DNA of 17,373 bases from an uncultured Alphaproteobacteria bacterium (GCA_913064995.1 CAJYBL010000013.1:1-17373), one strand, 5' to 3'; shown: positions 7,271 to 14,616, counted from the stretch's first letter. Numbers and translations: made by a program. Notes: generated from the letters alone by a model not told the origin.

Positions 7271-9211
7271 TTATTGCTCTTGAGCCCAGTTCAGCGGCCC
7301 GCCACGAAAGCCAGGGAAACCAATACCAAAGATCATTCCAGCATCTGCGCTATCAGCGGAGTCAACAACCTGTTGATCTACCGCTTGCTGGCATTCCTCA
7401 ATCATGGGGGCCAACATGTTTTCAGCGATTGCGGCCATAACGCTCGGATCTTGTGATTGGCGCGCCCGGATAGCTTGGTTTCCATCCCATTCATAGAAGC
7501 CGCTTCCAGATTTACGCCCAATTGTACCAGCCTTAACTTTCTCGTCGAGTAATGTTTTTGCGGTCGGGGATATGCCAAGCACGATGCCAGCATCAAGGCA
7601 GACATCTAGCCCAATCTGATCGGCGAGTTCGATCGGCCCCATTGGCATGCCAAAATCAACCAACGCTTCATCAATGAGGTCGGCACTTTCCCCGCCGGCC
7701 ACTGCCTCAATCGCCTTGAAAATATAAGGAAGCAAAGCGCGGTTTACCAAAAAGCCCGGCGCCGATTTACAGCGAACCGGCATTTTACCAATCTGGCCAG
7801 CAAACTGCATTCCCCGATTAACTATATCTTGATCCGAATATTTTGACCAGATCACCTCAACCAGAGGCAAAACGGGAACAGGGTTGAAGAAATGCAGTCC
7901 AATTAAGCGTTCTGGTGCTTTTAATACCGAGGCGATATCCTCTAGTGGAATAGCCGAAGTGTTTGTTGCCAAAATTGCACCAGCTTTACTAACAGTCTCT
8001 AGATTTTGGAAAACGGCCTGTTTGACGTCTAGCTTTTCAGCAACTGCTTCGATAATCAGATCGGCATCAGCAGCATCGTTACCATCAAAATCTGCCCGGA
8101 GGCGTGCTAGCGCTGCGGCAACCTTGTCATCACTTTTCAGGCGCCGCTCAAATAACTTCTTTGCGCGCGCAATCGCGCCCTCAATGGCGGCCTCATTCAT
8201 ATCTGCTAATGTGACATCAAGGCCGGCCATTGCCCCGACCGCTGCAATGTCGCCGCCCATAACACCCGCTCCAACAACATGCAGCCGTTTGATGCCGCTG
8301 ACACCGCGTGCCGATTTCCGAACCGCATCGGTGAGGTAAAAAACACGGCGCAAATTTTTTGATGCTCTGCCAATCATAAGGTTAGGGAAAACACCTATTT
8401 CGCCTGCTGACATGGCGCTTTTATCATGACCAAAATTTTCAACGTGGCCGATGATTGCCGCAGGAGCAGGTGTGTGATCGGCGCGCACCCGCTTAAGGTA
8501 CTTATCTCTTGCCGCGGCAATCTCTGTTGCATCTGCTGCGGTTTCGAGCTGGGTGCGGGAAGGCTTTTCGCCTTTGCGTCCCAGTAACCATTGGCGCATT
8601 GCCACTTCTAAGTCATCCGCGTTATCAACTATGTCATCAGCAAGTCCGTTTTTGATCGCATCTTGGCTGCCAAGTGGGCGTCCGCTGACCATCATTTCCA
8701 ATACGGCTTTAGTGCCAACCCGGCCGTAGGCCCGCCCGCTGCCGCCATAGCCTGGCATAATGCCGAGATTAACCTCGGGAAAGCCCAGCTTTGTTTTTTG
8801 AGATGAGGTAACAAATATACGGTCAAATACCAGGGCAATTTCCAGTCCACCGCCAACAGCAATCCCGTCAACGCCAACACAGCTAGGGACGGGAAGTGCC
8901 TCAATGCGGTTGAACAATCCATGGACAAATAACATGTGATTGGCAACATTATCGGCGGTTTTTAGCGTCTCAAATTCATGGATATCCGCGCCATAAACAA
9001 AACCACCCGGCTTGCCTGATAGCATAGCTACACCCGTGAGGTCTTCGCTCGCCTCAAGCTGGTCAACAAGGCTCCCTAGTTCTGCCATCACAGCATGGGT
9101 CAGGACATTCACAGATTTACCATCTGTCTGAAGGTGCAGCCATGCGATGCCATCCTCATCAACATTCGCTAGCCAATGCAAAAGGTTTTTTCCAGTATTC
9201 AAGCTACGCAT
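7271..9211 (-). CDS. Bifunctional enoyl-CoA hydratase / 3-hydroxyacyl-CoA dehydrogenase (FadB/FadJ-like)
   Basis: A 646-aa fusion. Residues 1-200 are a crotonase domain with the oxyanion segment GGFVYGADIHEF (69-80) and both catalytic glutamates, E124 (GGGLEIAL) and E146 (LGFPEVNLGIMPGYGG). Residues ~307-490 are the NAD-binding hydroxyacyl-CoA dehydrogenase domain, with GAGVMGG (314-320), H440 in GLHFFNPV and N490 in GFLVN. The C-terminal domain includes ELADQIG (E528). It hydrates enoyl-CoA and oxidises the 3-hydroxyacyl-CoA. It is shorter than typical FadB/FadJ (about 710-730 aa): it stops straight after GFRGGPLNWAQEQ, where relatives usually continue for some 50 residues. It is the first gene of the operon, and the start is supported by the WLANVDEDGIAWL family N-terminus, with only a weak SD (ACGGA). 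Confidence 0.92.
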   Translation of the reverse strand: MRSLNTGKNLLHWLANVDEDGIAWLHLQTDGKSVNVLTHAVMAELGSLVDQLEASEDLTGVAMLSGKPGGFVYGADIHEFETLKTADNVANHMLFVHGLFNRIEALPVPSCVGVDGIAVGGGLEIALVFDRIFVTSSQKTKLGFPEVNLGIMPGYGGSGRAYGRVGTKAVLEMMVSGRPLGSQDAIKNGLADDIVDNADDLEVAMRQWLLGRKGEKPSRTQLETAADATEIAAARDKYLKRVRADHTPAPAAIIGHVENFGHDKSAMSAGEIGVFPNLMIGRASKNLRRVFYLTDAVRKSARGVSGIKRLHVVGAGVMGGDIAAVGAMAGLDVTLADMNEAAIEGAIARAKKLFERRLKSDDKVAAALARLRADFDGNDAADADLIIEAVAEKLDVKQAVFQNLETVSKAGAILATNTSAIPLEDIASVLKAPERLIGLHFFNPVPVLPLVEVIWSKYSDQDIVNRGMQFAGQIGKMPVRCKSAPGFLVNRALLPYIFKAIEAVAGGESADLIDEALVDFGMPMGPIELADQIGLDVCLDAGIVLGISPTAKTLLDEKVKAGTIGRKSGSGFYEWDGNQAIRARQSQDPSVMAAIAENMLAPMIEECQQAVDQQVVDSADSADAGMIFGIGFPGFRGGPLNWAQEQ

Positions 9212-9483
9212 GACGATATCCGTTAATAGTATGAGGGAATTCAGAATGTATAACCTAAAAATGCTAAATGCCAGAGCTTGCGTTCAAAAAAATTTTTAAA
9301 AACTATAAAGCACTTGTAACCGTCTGCTTACTAATCTTACTGATGGTTGCAATGTCAGGTGGGATCGGGTTTTATTGGCCTGAGTTTGATGACACCAGGC
9401 ACCAAAAAAGTAAGTAAAAAGTTATTTGGTGACGCGGTACATGCCGGGCTAGAGACATATTTGGAATAGAAGGAGTTTTTGAG
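9212..9483. promoter_or_regulatory. Divergent intergenic region between the beta-oxidation operon and mtoX
   Basis: 272 bp, AT-rich, must hold the promoter for the minus-strand fadJ-thiolase-fadE operon and that of the plus-strand mtoX operon. A TATAAC hexamer on the plus strand at 9249-9254 could be a -10 element, but no good -35 lies at the right distance. AAGGAG at 9470-9475, 8 nt before the mtoX ATG, is a near-perfect ribosome site. I found no convincing FadR-type operator by eye. The possible 49-aa frame lies inside this region. Confidence 0.4.
9268..9417 (+). CDS. Possible 49-aa single-pass membrane peptide
   Basis: A short open frame: a basic N-terminus (MPELAFKKIFKNYK), one strongly hydrophobic segment of about 20 residues (ALVTVCLLILLMVAMSGGIG) and a charged tail ending in KSK. 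The layout fits an inner-membrane anchor with its N-terminus inside. It lies 66 bp upstream of mtoX on the same strand, in the 272-bp gap before that gene. No clear Shine-Dalgarno precedes it (AT-rich leader), and I recognise no family. Coding status is uncertain; the hydrophobic pattern is the only support. Confidence 0.35.
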   Translation: MPELAFKKIFKNYKALVTVCLLILLMVAMSGGIGFYWPEFDDTRHQKSK

Positions 9484-10833
9484 ATGGAATGTTGCGGTCC
9501 GGGTTATGCCAGTCCTCAGGATGCGGTTAAAGCCCCGCGAGAGTCGTTGCTTTACACAATTGCAATCTACACCGGCACGGGCATCCAGAAACCGGATTAT
9601 CTGGCAACTGTTGATGTAGACCCTGACAGTCCAACTTTTAGCAAAGTTATTCATCGGCTTGATATGCCAAATATCGGTGACGAGCTTCACCACATGGGCT
9701 GGAATGCGTGTTCATCCTGTCATGATGATACAGAGATGGCGCGCAAATATCTGCTTCTTCCGGGTGTTCGGTCTAATAACATCTATGTTGTGGATACCGC
9801 AACGGATCCGCTCGCCCCGCGCATTCACACCGTTATCGATGGCGGTGAGATTAAGTCCAAGGCTGATTTATCTGGTCCGCATACTGTGCATTGTCTTGGC
9901 AGCGAAATAATCATTTCTTTTCTTGGTAATGCCAAGGGGGAGGCTCCAGGCGGCTATCTGCACCTAGACAAGGATTTCAAAATTGTTGGCCGTTGGGAAA
10001 ATTCCATGGGAGATATCAAATTTGGCTATGATTTTTGGTACCAGCCTCGCCATAATGTGATGGTTAGTTCGGAATGGGCAGCGCCAAATACGTTTATGCC
10101 TGGTTTTGATTTGGAAGAAGTTGGATATCTCAAATATGGGCGTGAGTTGCATTTTTGGGATTTTGAGAAACGGGAACCGGTTGAGAGTTTTTATCTCGGC
10201 GAGGATGGGTTGATCCCGCTCGAAGTAAAATTTCATCATAATCCTGACAGTTCGCACGGATTTTGTGGCGCAGCCCTCAGCTCGAATGTCATTCATTGGT
10301 GGAAAAATGATGTTGGAAAGTGGCAGTGGGAAAAAATCATCGATGTTGAAAATGAACCGCACCCAGACTGGCCTATCCCTATTCCGGGGGTTATGTCAGC
10401 AATTCTGATATCAATGGACGACAAATATCTTTACCTTAATAACTGGCTTCATGGAGATATGCGGCAATATGATATCTCTGACCCCCATAATCCAAAATTG
10501 ACTGGTCAGATTTGGATGGGTGGCTTACTGGGGAAGGCTCCCATTGTAAATGGTGTCACTTTGGCTGGTGGTCCACAGATGTTCCAACTGTCGCTTGATG
10601 GAAGGCGCCTTTATGTCACCACGTCGCTGTTCAGCACATGGGACAATCAATTTTATCCTGAAATCCGGGAAAAGGGTGGTGTCATGGTGATGATTGACTG
10701 TGACCCAGAAAATGGTGGCATGTCCATCAATCCTGACTTTATTGTCGATTTTGGCAATGAGCCAAATGGGCCAAGCAGGTGCCATGAAGCACGTTATCCC
10801 GGTGGTGATTGCACAAGCGATATTTGGCTATGA
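9484..10833 (+). CDS. mtoX: Methanethiol oxidase / selenium-binding protein family (SBP56, SELENBP1-like)
   Basis: A 449-aa protein aligning along its whole length, from memory, with human SELENBP1 and bacterial SBP56: CGPGYASPQDAVKAPRE near the N-terminus, DYLATVDVDP (38-47), DELHHMGWNACSSC (66-79), GYDFWYQPRHNVM (181-193), SSEWAAPN, EDGLIPLEVKFHHNPD, YLNNWLHGDMRQYDISDP, AGGPQMFQLSLDGRRLYVTTSL and a terminal HEARYPGGDCTSDIWL. The family is a copper-dependent methanethiol oxidase: CH3SH + O2 + H2O gives formaldehyde, H2S and H2O2. Conserved histidines (H69, H70, H133, H136, H190, H251, H252, H323, H434) are available as metal ligands. There is no signal peptide, so it is likely cytosolic, unlike the periplasmic Hyphomicrobium enzyme. 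Human selenium-binding C57 corresponds to S53 here. The start is fixed by AAGGAG 8 nt upstream. It overlaps the ferredoxin gene by ATGA. Oxidase activity on CH3SH is inferred. Confidence 0.88.
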   Translation: MECCGPGYASPQDAVKAPRESLLYTIAIYTGTGIQKPDYLATVDVDPDSPTFSKVIHRLDMPNIGDELHHMGWNACSSCHDDTEMARKYLLLPGVRSNNIYVVDTATDPLAPRIHTVIDGGEIKSKADLSGPHTVHCLGSEIIISFLGNAKGEAPGGYLHLDKDFKIVGRWENSMGDIKFGYDFWYQPRHNVMVSSEWAAPNTFMPGFDLEEVGYLKYGRELHFWDFEKREPVESFYLGEDGLIPLEVKFHHNPDSSHGFCGAALSSNVIHWWKNDVGKWQWEKIIDVENEPHPDWPIPIPGVMSAILISMDDKYLYLNNWLHGDMRQYDISDPHNPKLTGQIWMGGLLGKAPIVNGVTLAGGPQMFQLSLDGRRLYVTTSLFSTWDNQFYPEIREKGGVMVMIDCDPENGGMSINPDFIVDFGNEPNGPSRCHEARYPGGDCTSDIWL

Positions 10834-11195
10834 AGACGATTACCATTGCCAATCGTGACAATGCAGCCTTCGCCGTTTCTGGCCGCAAACCGCTGCTTGA
10901 CGAGCTAAGAGACCAGGGAGTTGATTTGCCGTATGGCTGTAAATATGGTGGCTGCATTACCTGTGCGGCCAAGCTTTTGGCAGGCGATATTGATCAGCGG
11001 GCTCAAGTGGCACTTAACAACCGGCAAATTAATGATGGCTATATTGTGTTGTGCGTGGCGCGCGCGAAAAGTGATTGCGTGATTGAGGTTGGTGTGGAAA
11101 GTCATGACAAACTTTATCGCAATCCATTTCTTGACCCATTGGCATCGCACGAATTAAAAGCAGATATTGCGACTTCGACGGATAAAATTAAATGA
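10830..11195 (+). CDS. Plant-type [2Fe-2S] ferredoxin
   Basis: A 121-aa small electron carrier. Its cluster ligands are C37-x4-C42-x2-C45 (YGCKYGGCITCAAKLL) and C75 (YIVLCVARAKSD), the exact plant/cyanobacterial spacing with 29 residues before the last cysteine. The N-terminal part (MKTITIANRDNAAFAVSG, then KPLLDELRDQGVDLPYGC) is the usual beta-grasp. A poorly conserved tail of about 30 residues follows. The start is the ATG of the ATGA overlap with mtoX; a start 7 codons earlier would sit deeper inside mtoX. The stop overlaps the next start by ATGA as well, so its translation is coupled on both sides. No ferredoxin reductase is adjacent. A dedicated electron-transfer role for the mtoX product or an unseen oxygenase is plausible but not shown. 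Confidence 0.9.
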   Translation: MKTITIANRDNAAFAVSGRKPLLDELRDQGVDLPYGCKYGGCITCAAKLLAGDIDQRAQVALNNRQINDGYIVLCVARAKSDCVIEVGVESHDKLYRNPFLDPLASHELKADIATSTDKIK

Positions 11196-11641
11196 ACCAT
11201 AACGAGCCTTATACCGATGCATATATTCAGGACATTCTGTCCTCGGTAAAAACGATTGCCATGGTCGGCGCCAGCCCTGACAAAACTAAGTTCAGCTATG
11301 GGGTGTTGCGCGTTTTGCATGAAACTGGTTACGACATGATTCCTATTAACCCACGACCTGGCCTTGGCTCAATACGGGGGCTGAAGGTTTACCCAAACCT
11401 TGCCTCTGTCGATCGGGCAGTGGATATGGTTGAAGTGTTTCGTAAGCCAGAAGATTTATATGATATAGCCAAACAGGCAATCGATATTGGAGCAAAGGTG
11501 TTATGGGGACAAATCGGGGTTGTTGATCATGATGCGGCGCGCCTTGCTGAAGAGGCAGGTCTTAAGGTAGTGATGGATCGCTGTCCAAAAATAGAATTGT
11601 TCCGCCCATTCTGGAAACCAAAGCTGCATCTTGGCATCTAA
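11192..11641 (+). CDS. CoA-binding protein, YccU-like (CoA_binding_2)
   Basis: A 149-aa single-domain Rossmann-like protein. The family marks are KTIAMVGASPDKTKFSYGVLR in parts (GASP at 26-29, S-Y-G-V), VIPINPR-like (DMIPINPRPGLGSIRGLKVYP, 48-68, read in segments), DMVEVFRKPED (78-88), VLWGQIGVV and the C-terminal MDRCPKIEL (128-136, C131). YccU proteins bind CoA in vitro; their cellular role is not established. The gene begins in an ATGA overlap with the ferredoxin stop, so it is the third member of the mtoX operon. It converges on metF across 56 bp with no obvious hairpin. A role in handling thiol- or CoA-linked products of methanethiol metabolism is speculation based only on linkage. Confidence 0.88.
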   Translation: MNHNEPYTDAYIQDILSSVKTIAMVGASPDKTKFSYGVLRVLHETGYDMIPINPRPGLGSIRGLKVYPNLASVDRAVDMVEVFRKPEDLYDIAKQAIDIGAKVLWGQIGVVDHDAARLAEEAGLKVVMDRCPKIELFRPFWKPKLHLGI

Positions 11642-11697
11642 CGAGACTGCATTACAAGCGCGCCAATTTCCTATGGAGCGCCAGTCCCAAATTATAA

Positions 11698-12570
11698 TCA
11701 GGCAACAAGCGGCAATTTGGTATCGGGAACAATCCCAAGTGCTAGACAAACATCGCGCGTTAAATAAGGCCGATTCAATGTGTAAAAATGAAACTGGTCA
11801 ATGCCATGATCCATCAGATCAGAACAAATATCGGTTGCCACAACAACTGACAGAATATCTTCAACCTCATTACGTTTGGCCATGGCAAATTCGGCGTCAA
11901 GGCTTGCCGGAATGCTGGCACCGCAGCGGCTGGCAAAGCGTTTGACATTGTCCCAATTTTCAATTGGCAGAATGCCCGGGATGATTGGCACATGAATCCC
12001 CGCCTTGTCGCAGCGATCACGGAACCGCAAAAATATCTCACTATCGAAAAAGAACTGGGTGATTGCCGAGGTGGCACCAGCATCAATTTTGCGCTTCAGC
12101 CAGTCAATATCGGCATTGTAACTGCTGGCTTCGGGATGTGGTTCGGGATAGGCGCCAACATGAATAGTTTTAATCTTTGTGGCGGCAAGACCGGCGACAA
12201 GATCAACGGAATCCGCAAATCCTTGAGGATGCGGGCAAAAGCCTGCGCTTTCTTGTGGGGCATCACCGCGAAGGGCGATAATCTGTTTGACCCCTGCATC
12301 AACATAGCTTTTTGCAATGGCCAATGTTTCGGCCTTGCTGGCATTGACGCAGGTCAGATGCGCAGCAACATCCAAGCCGTAGCTTTTGCCAATGGCTTCG
12401 GTCATTTCCTTGGTAAGCTGGCGCGTCGTGCCACCCGCCCCATAGGTAACAGATACAAATTCGGGGTTAAGCGGCGCCAAAACATTCAACGACTCCCACA
12501 AATCAAAACTCGCCTGAAGCGATTTTGGCGGGAAAAATTCAAATGAAATTTTGGGGGGCTTGTGACCCAT
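11698..12570 (-). CDS. metF: Methylenetetrahydrofolate reductase
   Basis: A 290-aa FAD enzyme interconverting 5,10-methylene-THF and 5-methyl-THF. Motifs: SFEFFPPK (9-16, catalytic E11), FVSVTYGAGGTTR (38-50), AHLTCV (70-75), IIALRGDAP (97-105), GAYPEPHPEA (139-148), ITQFFFD (170-176), GILPI and the C-terminal HFYTLNR. This is the bacterial catalytic domain only, at full length. The start MGHKPPKISFEF has GAGGA about 9 nt upstream. It is divergent from metR across 114 bp that contain a MetR-type box, so control by MetR and homocysteine is likely. In DMSP-degrading marine bacteria MetF can run oxidatively on the 5-methyl-THF made by DmdA, which would fit its place beside mtoX, though no dmdA is in the window. 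Confidence 0.95.
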   Translation of the reverse strand: MGHKPPKISFEFFPPKSLQASFDLWESLNVLAPLNPEFVSVTYGAGGTTRQLTKEMTEAIGKSYGLDVAAHLTCVNASKAETLAIAKSYVDAGVKQIIALRGDAPQESAGFCPHPQGFADSVDLVAGLAATKIKTIHVGAYPEPHPEASSYNADIDWLKRKIDAGATSAITQFFFDSEIFLRFRDRCDKAGIHVPIIPGILPIENWDNVKRFASRCGASIPASLDAEFAMAKRNEVEDILSVVVATDICSDLMDHGIDQFHFYTLNRPYLTRDVCLALGIVPDTKLPLVA

Positions 12571-12641
12571 TGTTACATCCTCGAAACTGGCAAATTATCT
12601 GGACTTGTTTACTTACATCATTTGTGCCAGAAACATATTTG

Positions 12642-12654
12642 TGAAACAAATTCA
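12642..12654. promoter_or_regulatory. Putative MetR-binding box between metF and metR
   Basis: TGAAACAAATTCA matches the enterobacterial MetR consensus TGAA-N5-TTCA exactly. It lies 43 bp upstream of the metR ATG and 72 bp upstream of the metF ATG, and it overlaps a TTTGT-GAA-ACAAA inverted repeat (12638-12650). A one-mismatch copy (TGAG-N5-TTCA, 12673-12685) abuts the metR start codon. Binding is inferred from consensus and context. Confidence 0.65.
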
Positions 12655-12660
12655 TAATAA

Positions 12661-12675
12661 TCATAAACTTTATGA
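12661..12675. promoter_or_regulatory. Perfect 15-bp palindrome just upstream of metR
   Basis: TCATAAACTTTATGA has perfect 7-bp arms around one central base. It ends 9 nt before the metR ATG and overlaps the metR Shine-Dalgarno-like GAGAG (12674-12678). It may be an operator for autoregulation, or it could weakly occlude the ribosome site in the mRNA. It does not match the TGAA-N5-TTCA form. Confidence 0.5.
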
Positions 12676-12684
12676 GAGATATTC

Positions 12685-13602
12685 ATGAACATCGAGCTTC
12701 GTCATTTGCGAACCATCATGGCCATTCATGCCGCCGGATCGGTAGCGCAAGCGGCTGAACAGCTGCATATTACGCAATCAGCGCTATCGCATCAGATCAA
12801 GGCCATCCGCGACCAGCTTGGAGTCGATCTATTTGTCAAAAACACCAAACCGATGCGTTTATCTGCCGAAGGATTGCGGTTTCTGCGCGCTGCTGAGCGT
12901 ATTTTACCCGAAATTGATTTGTTGAAAGCTGAATTTGATAATTTGCAAAACGGACAGGCTGGCCGCTTGCATATCGCGATTGAATGTCATGCTTGTTTTG
13001 AATGGTTGTTTCCGGTTCTCAATCTGTTTCGTCAAGATTTTCCCGATGTTGATATTGATATTCGCCCGGGATTGGCGTTTCGGGCGTTAAAAGCATTGGC
13101 CGATGAAGAAGTCGATATTGTCATTTCGTCAGACCCTGAAGATATTCGCGGGGTCGAATTTCACCAGCTATTCCCCTATGCACCGACATTCCTTGCGGCG
13201 AAAGCCAACCGGCTTGCCGAAAAAGACTATGTTGACGCTGCTGATTTCACCGATCAGACGCTGATCACCTATCCGGTTGAACGCACTCGTCTCGATATTT
13301 TCAGCCAGCTTTTGATTCCGGCCAAGATTGAACCAAAATTAATCCGGCAGGTTGAGTTGACCGCGGTGATGCTGATGTTGGTGGGAGCAAATAAGGGAGT
13401 GGCGGTGCTTCCTGATTGGGTTATTCGCTCGGCCGATATTGATGGTGAGCTTGTCACAAAATCTGTCACCCGAAATGGTCTGACGCGCCAGCTTTATGCG
13501 GCGGTGCGCCGCGATGATCAAACAAAGCCATTTATGAAGCGGTTTATCGCACTTGGAAAACAGGGCCAAGCGCATGTGAAAAAGCAGCCGCTCAGCCCCT
13601 GA
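12685..13602 (+). CDS. metR: LysR-family transcriptional regulator MetR
   Basis: A 305-aa LysR-type regulator that resembles E. coli MetR along its length. The winged HTH lies at residues 1-60, with LRTIMAIHAAGSVAQAAEQL and the recognition helix TQSALSHQIKAI (30-41). The MetR-specific IAIECHACFEW (97-107), the SSDPEDIRG segment, LITYPVERTRLDIF (the E. coli protein has LIYPVQRSRLDVW), GVAVLPDWV and the terminal RQLYAAVR are all present. MetR activates methionine genes with homocysteine as co-effector. ATG 12685 follows GAGAG at 12674-12678. It is divergent from metF with a consensus box between them, so it probably controls metF and itself. Its stop converges on the THI5-like gene across 38 bp. 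Confidence 0.93.
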   Translation: MNIELRHLRTIMAIHAAGSVAQAAEQLHITQSALSHQIKAIRDQLGVDLFVKNTKPMRLSAEGLRFLRAAERILPEIDLLKAEFDNLQNGQAGRLHIAIECHACFEWLFPVLNLFRQDFPDVDIDIRPGLAFRALKALADEEVDIVISSDPEDIRGVEFHQLFPYAPTFLAAKANRLAEKDYVDAADFTDQTLITYPVERTRLDIFSQLLIPAKIEPKLIRQVELTAVMLMLVGANKGVAVLPDWVIRSADIDGELVTKSVTRNGLTRQLYAAVRRDDQTKPFMKRFIALGKQGQAHVKKQPLSP

Positions 13603-13640
13603 TATTTTTGGTTTAAAATACACGCCCTAAAATTGGTGGG

Positions 13641-14528
13641 TTAGACAATTGGCGGTTTGGCGCATACCTGATCATAGGCATAGCGAGTTTTCAACATGCC
13701 ATCATATTCAAAGATATTCAACATCGCCTCATAGCCAGCATCGGTAATGTCGATATGGCGTGTCCAGACTCCCATTTTTTGATAGGTATCGATGCAATCG
13801 GCAAGAACGGCCTCGTCAATATTCGGAAATAATGGCTTTTCCGCGCGGGCAATTTCGACCGCAGGTGTGTCATTCATATAATTACGGGTTTTGATATAGG
13901 CGCGGGTAAAGGCTTTGGCCTCATCGGTTTCCAGCCATTCTGGTTTGGCCGCAAGGCTGGAGAAACCGCATGGGCCAATTGTCGGCCCAAGCGCGGTGAC
14001 GACATGGCCAACACGATCAGCCTCTAGCTGTTGAGGGGCTGGGCCTTGCTGGTGGATATATTGACCTGTTCCAGCGCGGTATGCCTTGTCCATTTCGCCA
14101 CCATTGCCGGCATCGATAATCTTGATCTTATTGATATCAACCCCGCCTTTGTAGCAGGCATATTTGAACATCGTCATTGGCTGGCCACCATGGTGAACCA
14201 AGACTTCAGCGCCTTCGAGCTTGTTCCAGTTAAATGCTGGATCGGCATCACGGCCAGTCAAGAAAAACCCGTCCATCTCATTGATCTGTGCAAAATGCAC
14301 ACAAGCAGGCACACCGCCCTTGTTCAAGGTGTTAAAGCCTTGGCTGAGGGTCGATTGAACAACATCGGCAGTACCGTTATCAAGCGCGGTAATGGCGGTC
14401 ACGCCCGGTGCGGAAACCGTATATTCGAAATCCAGCCCTTCTTCTTTCAGAAAACCGCCAGTCATGGTTGAGATCAATGGCGAATAAAAGGCCGAAAAAA
14501 GGGTAAATTCAATATTGATTTTACTCAT
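13641..14528 (-). CDS. NMT1/THI5-like solute-binding-fold protein, no signal peptide
   Basis: A 295-aa protein with the periplasmic-binding-protein fold of the SsuA/THI5/NMT1 group: INIEFTLFSAFYSPLISTM at the N-terminus, the FLKEEGLDFEY motif (26-36), GVTAITALDNGTADVVQ (42-58), GFFLTGRDADP, then GAEVLVHHGGQPMTMFKYA (106-124) with KGGVDINKI. No signal peptide or lipobox is present with the chosen ATG (14528; GGAG about 10 nt upstream). The 18-codon longer frame adds no export signal either. No ABC permease or ATPase is adjacent. The yeast THI5 CCCFC signature is absent, so pyrimidine synthesis by that mechanism is not supported. It may be a cytosolic sensor, an enzyme, or a binding protein with a lost or unlinked transporter. 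Confidence 0.75.
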   Translation of the reverse strand: MSKINIEFTLFSAFYSPLISTMTGGFLKEEGLDFEYTVSAPGVTAITALDNGTADVVQSTLSQGFNTLNKGGVPACVHFAQINEMDGFFLTGRDADPAFNWNKLEGAEVLVHHGGQPMTMFKYACYKGGVDINKIKIIDAGNGGEMDKAYRAGTGQYIHQQGPAPQQLEADRVGHVVTALGPTIGPCGFSSLAAKPEWLETDEAKAFTRAYIKTRNYMNDTPAVEIARAEKPLFPNIDEAVLADCIDTYQKMGVWTRHIDITDAGYEAMLNIFEYDGMLKTRYAYDQVCAKPPIV

Positions 14529-14616
14529 GGAATAATGCTCCGATGGTGGTTCAAACAGGATGGCGGCTTGAAGCTGCGCCAAAAATCGCGGCGCCGATTG
14601 GTCGTTGATTGTAGAA

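Noticed and set aside
9355..9693. 112-aa minus-strand open frame over the mtoX start
   Set aside because: Antisense to the strongly conserved mtoX N-terminus; no domain features.
11642..11697. Possible bidirectional terminator between the CoA-binding gene and metF
   Set aside because: The GCGC/GCGC pairing around 11658-11680 gives only a 4-bp stem with mismatches and no T run.
11992..12546. 184-aa plus-strand open frame
   Set aside because: Mirror frame of metF, whose motifs are unmistakable on the other strand.
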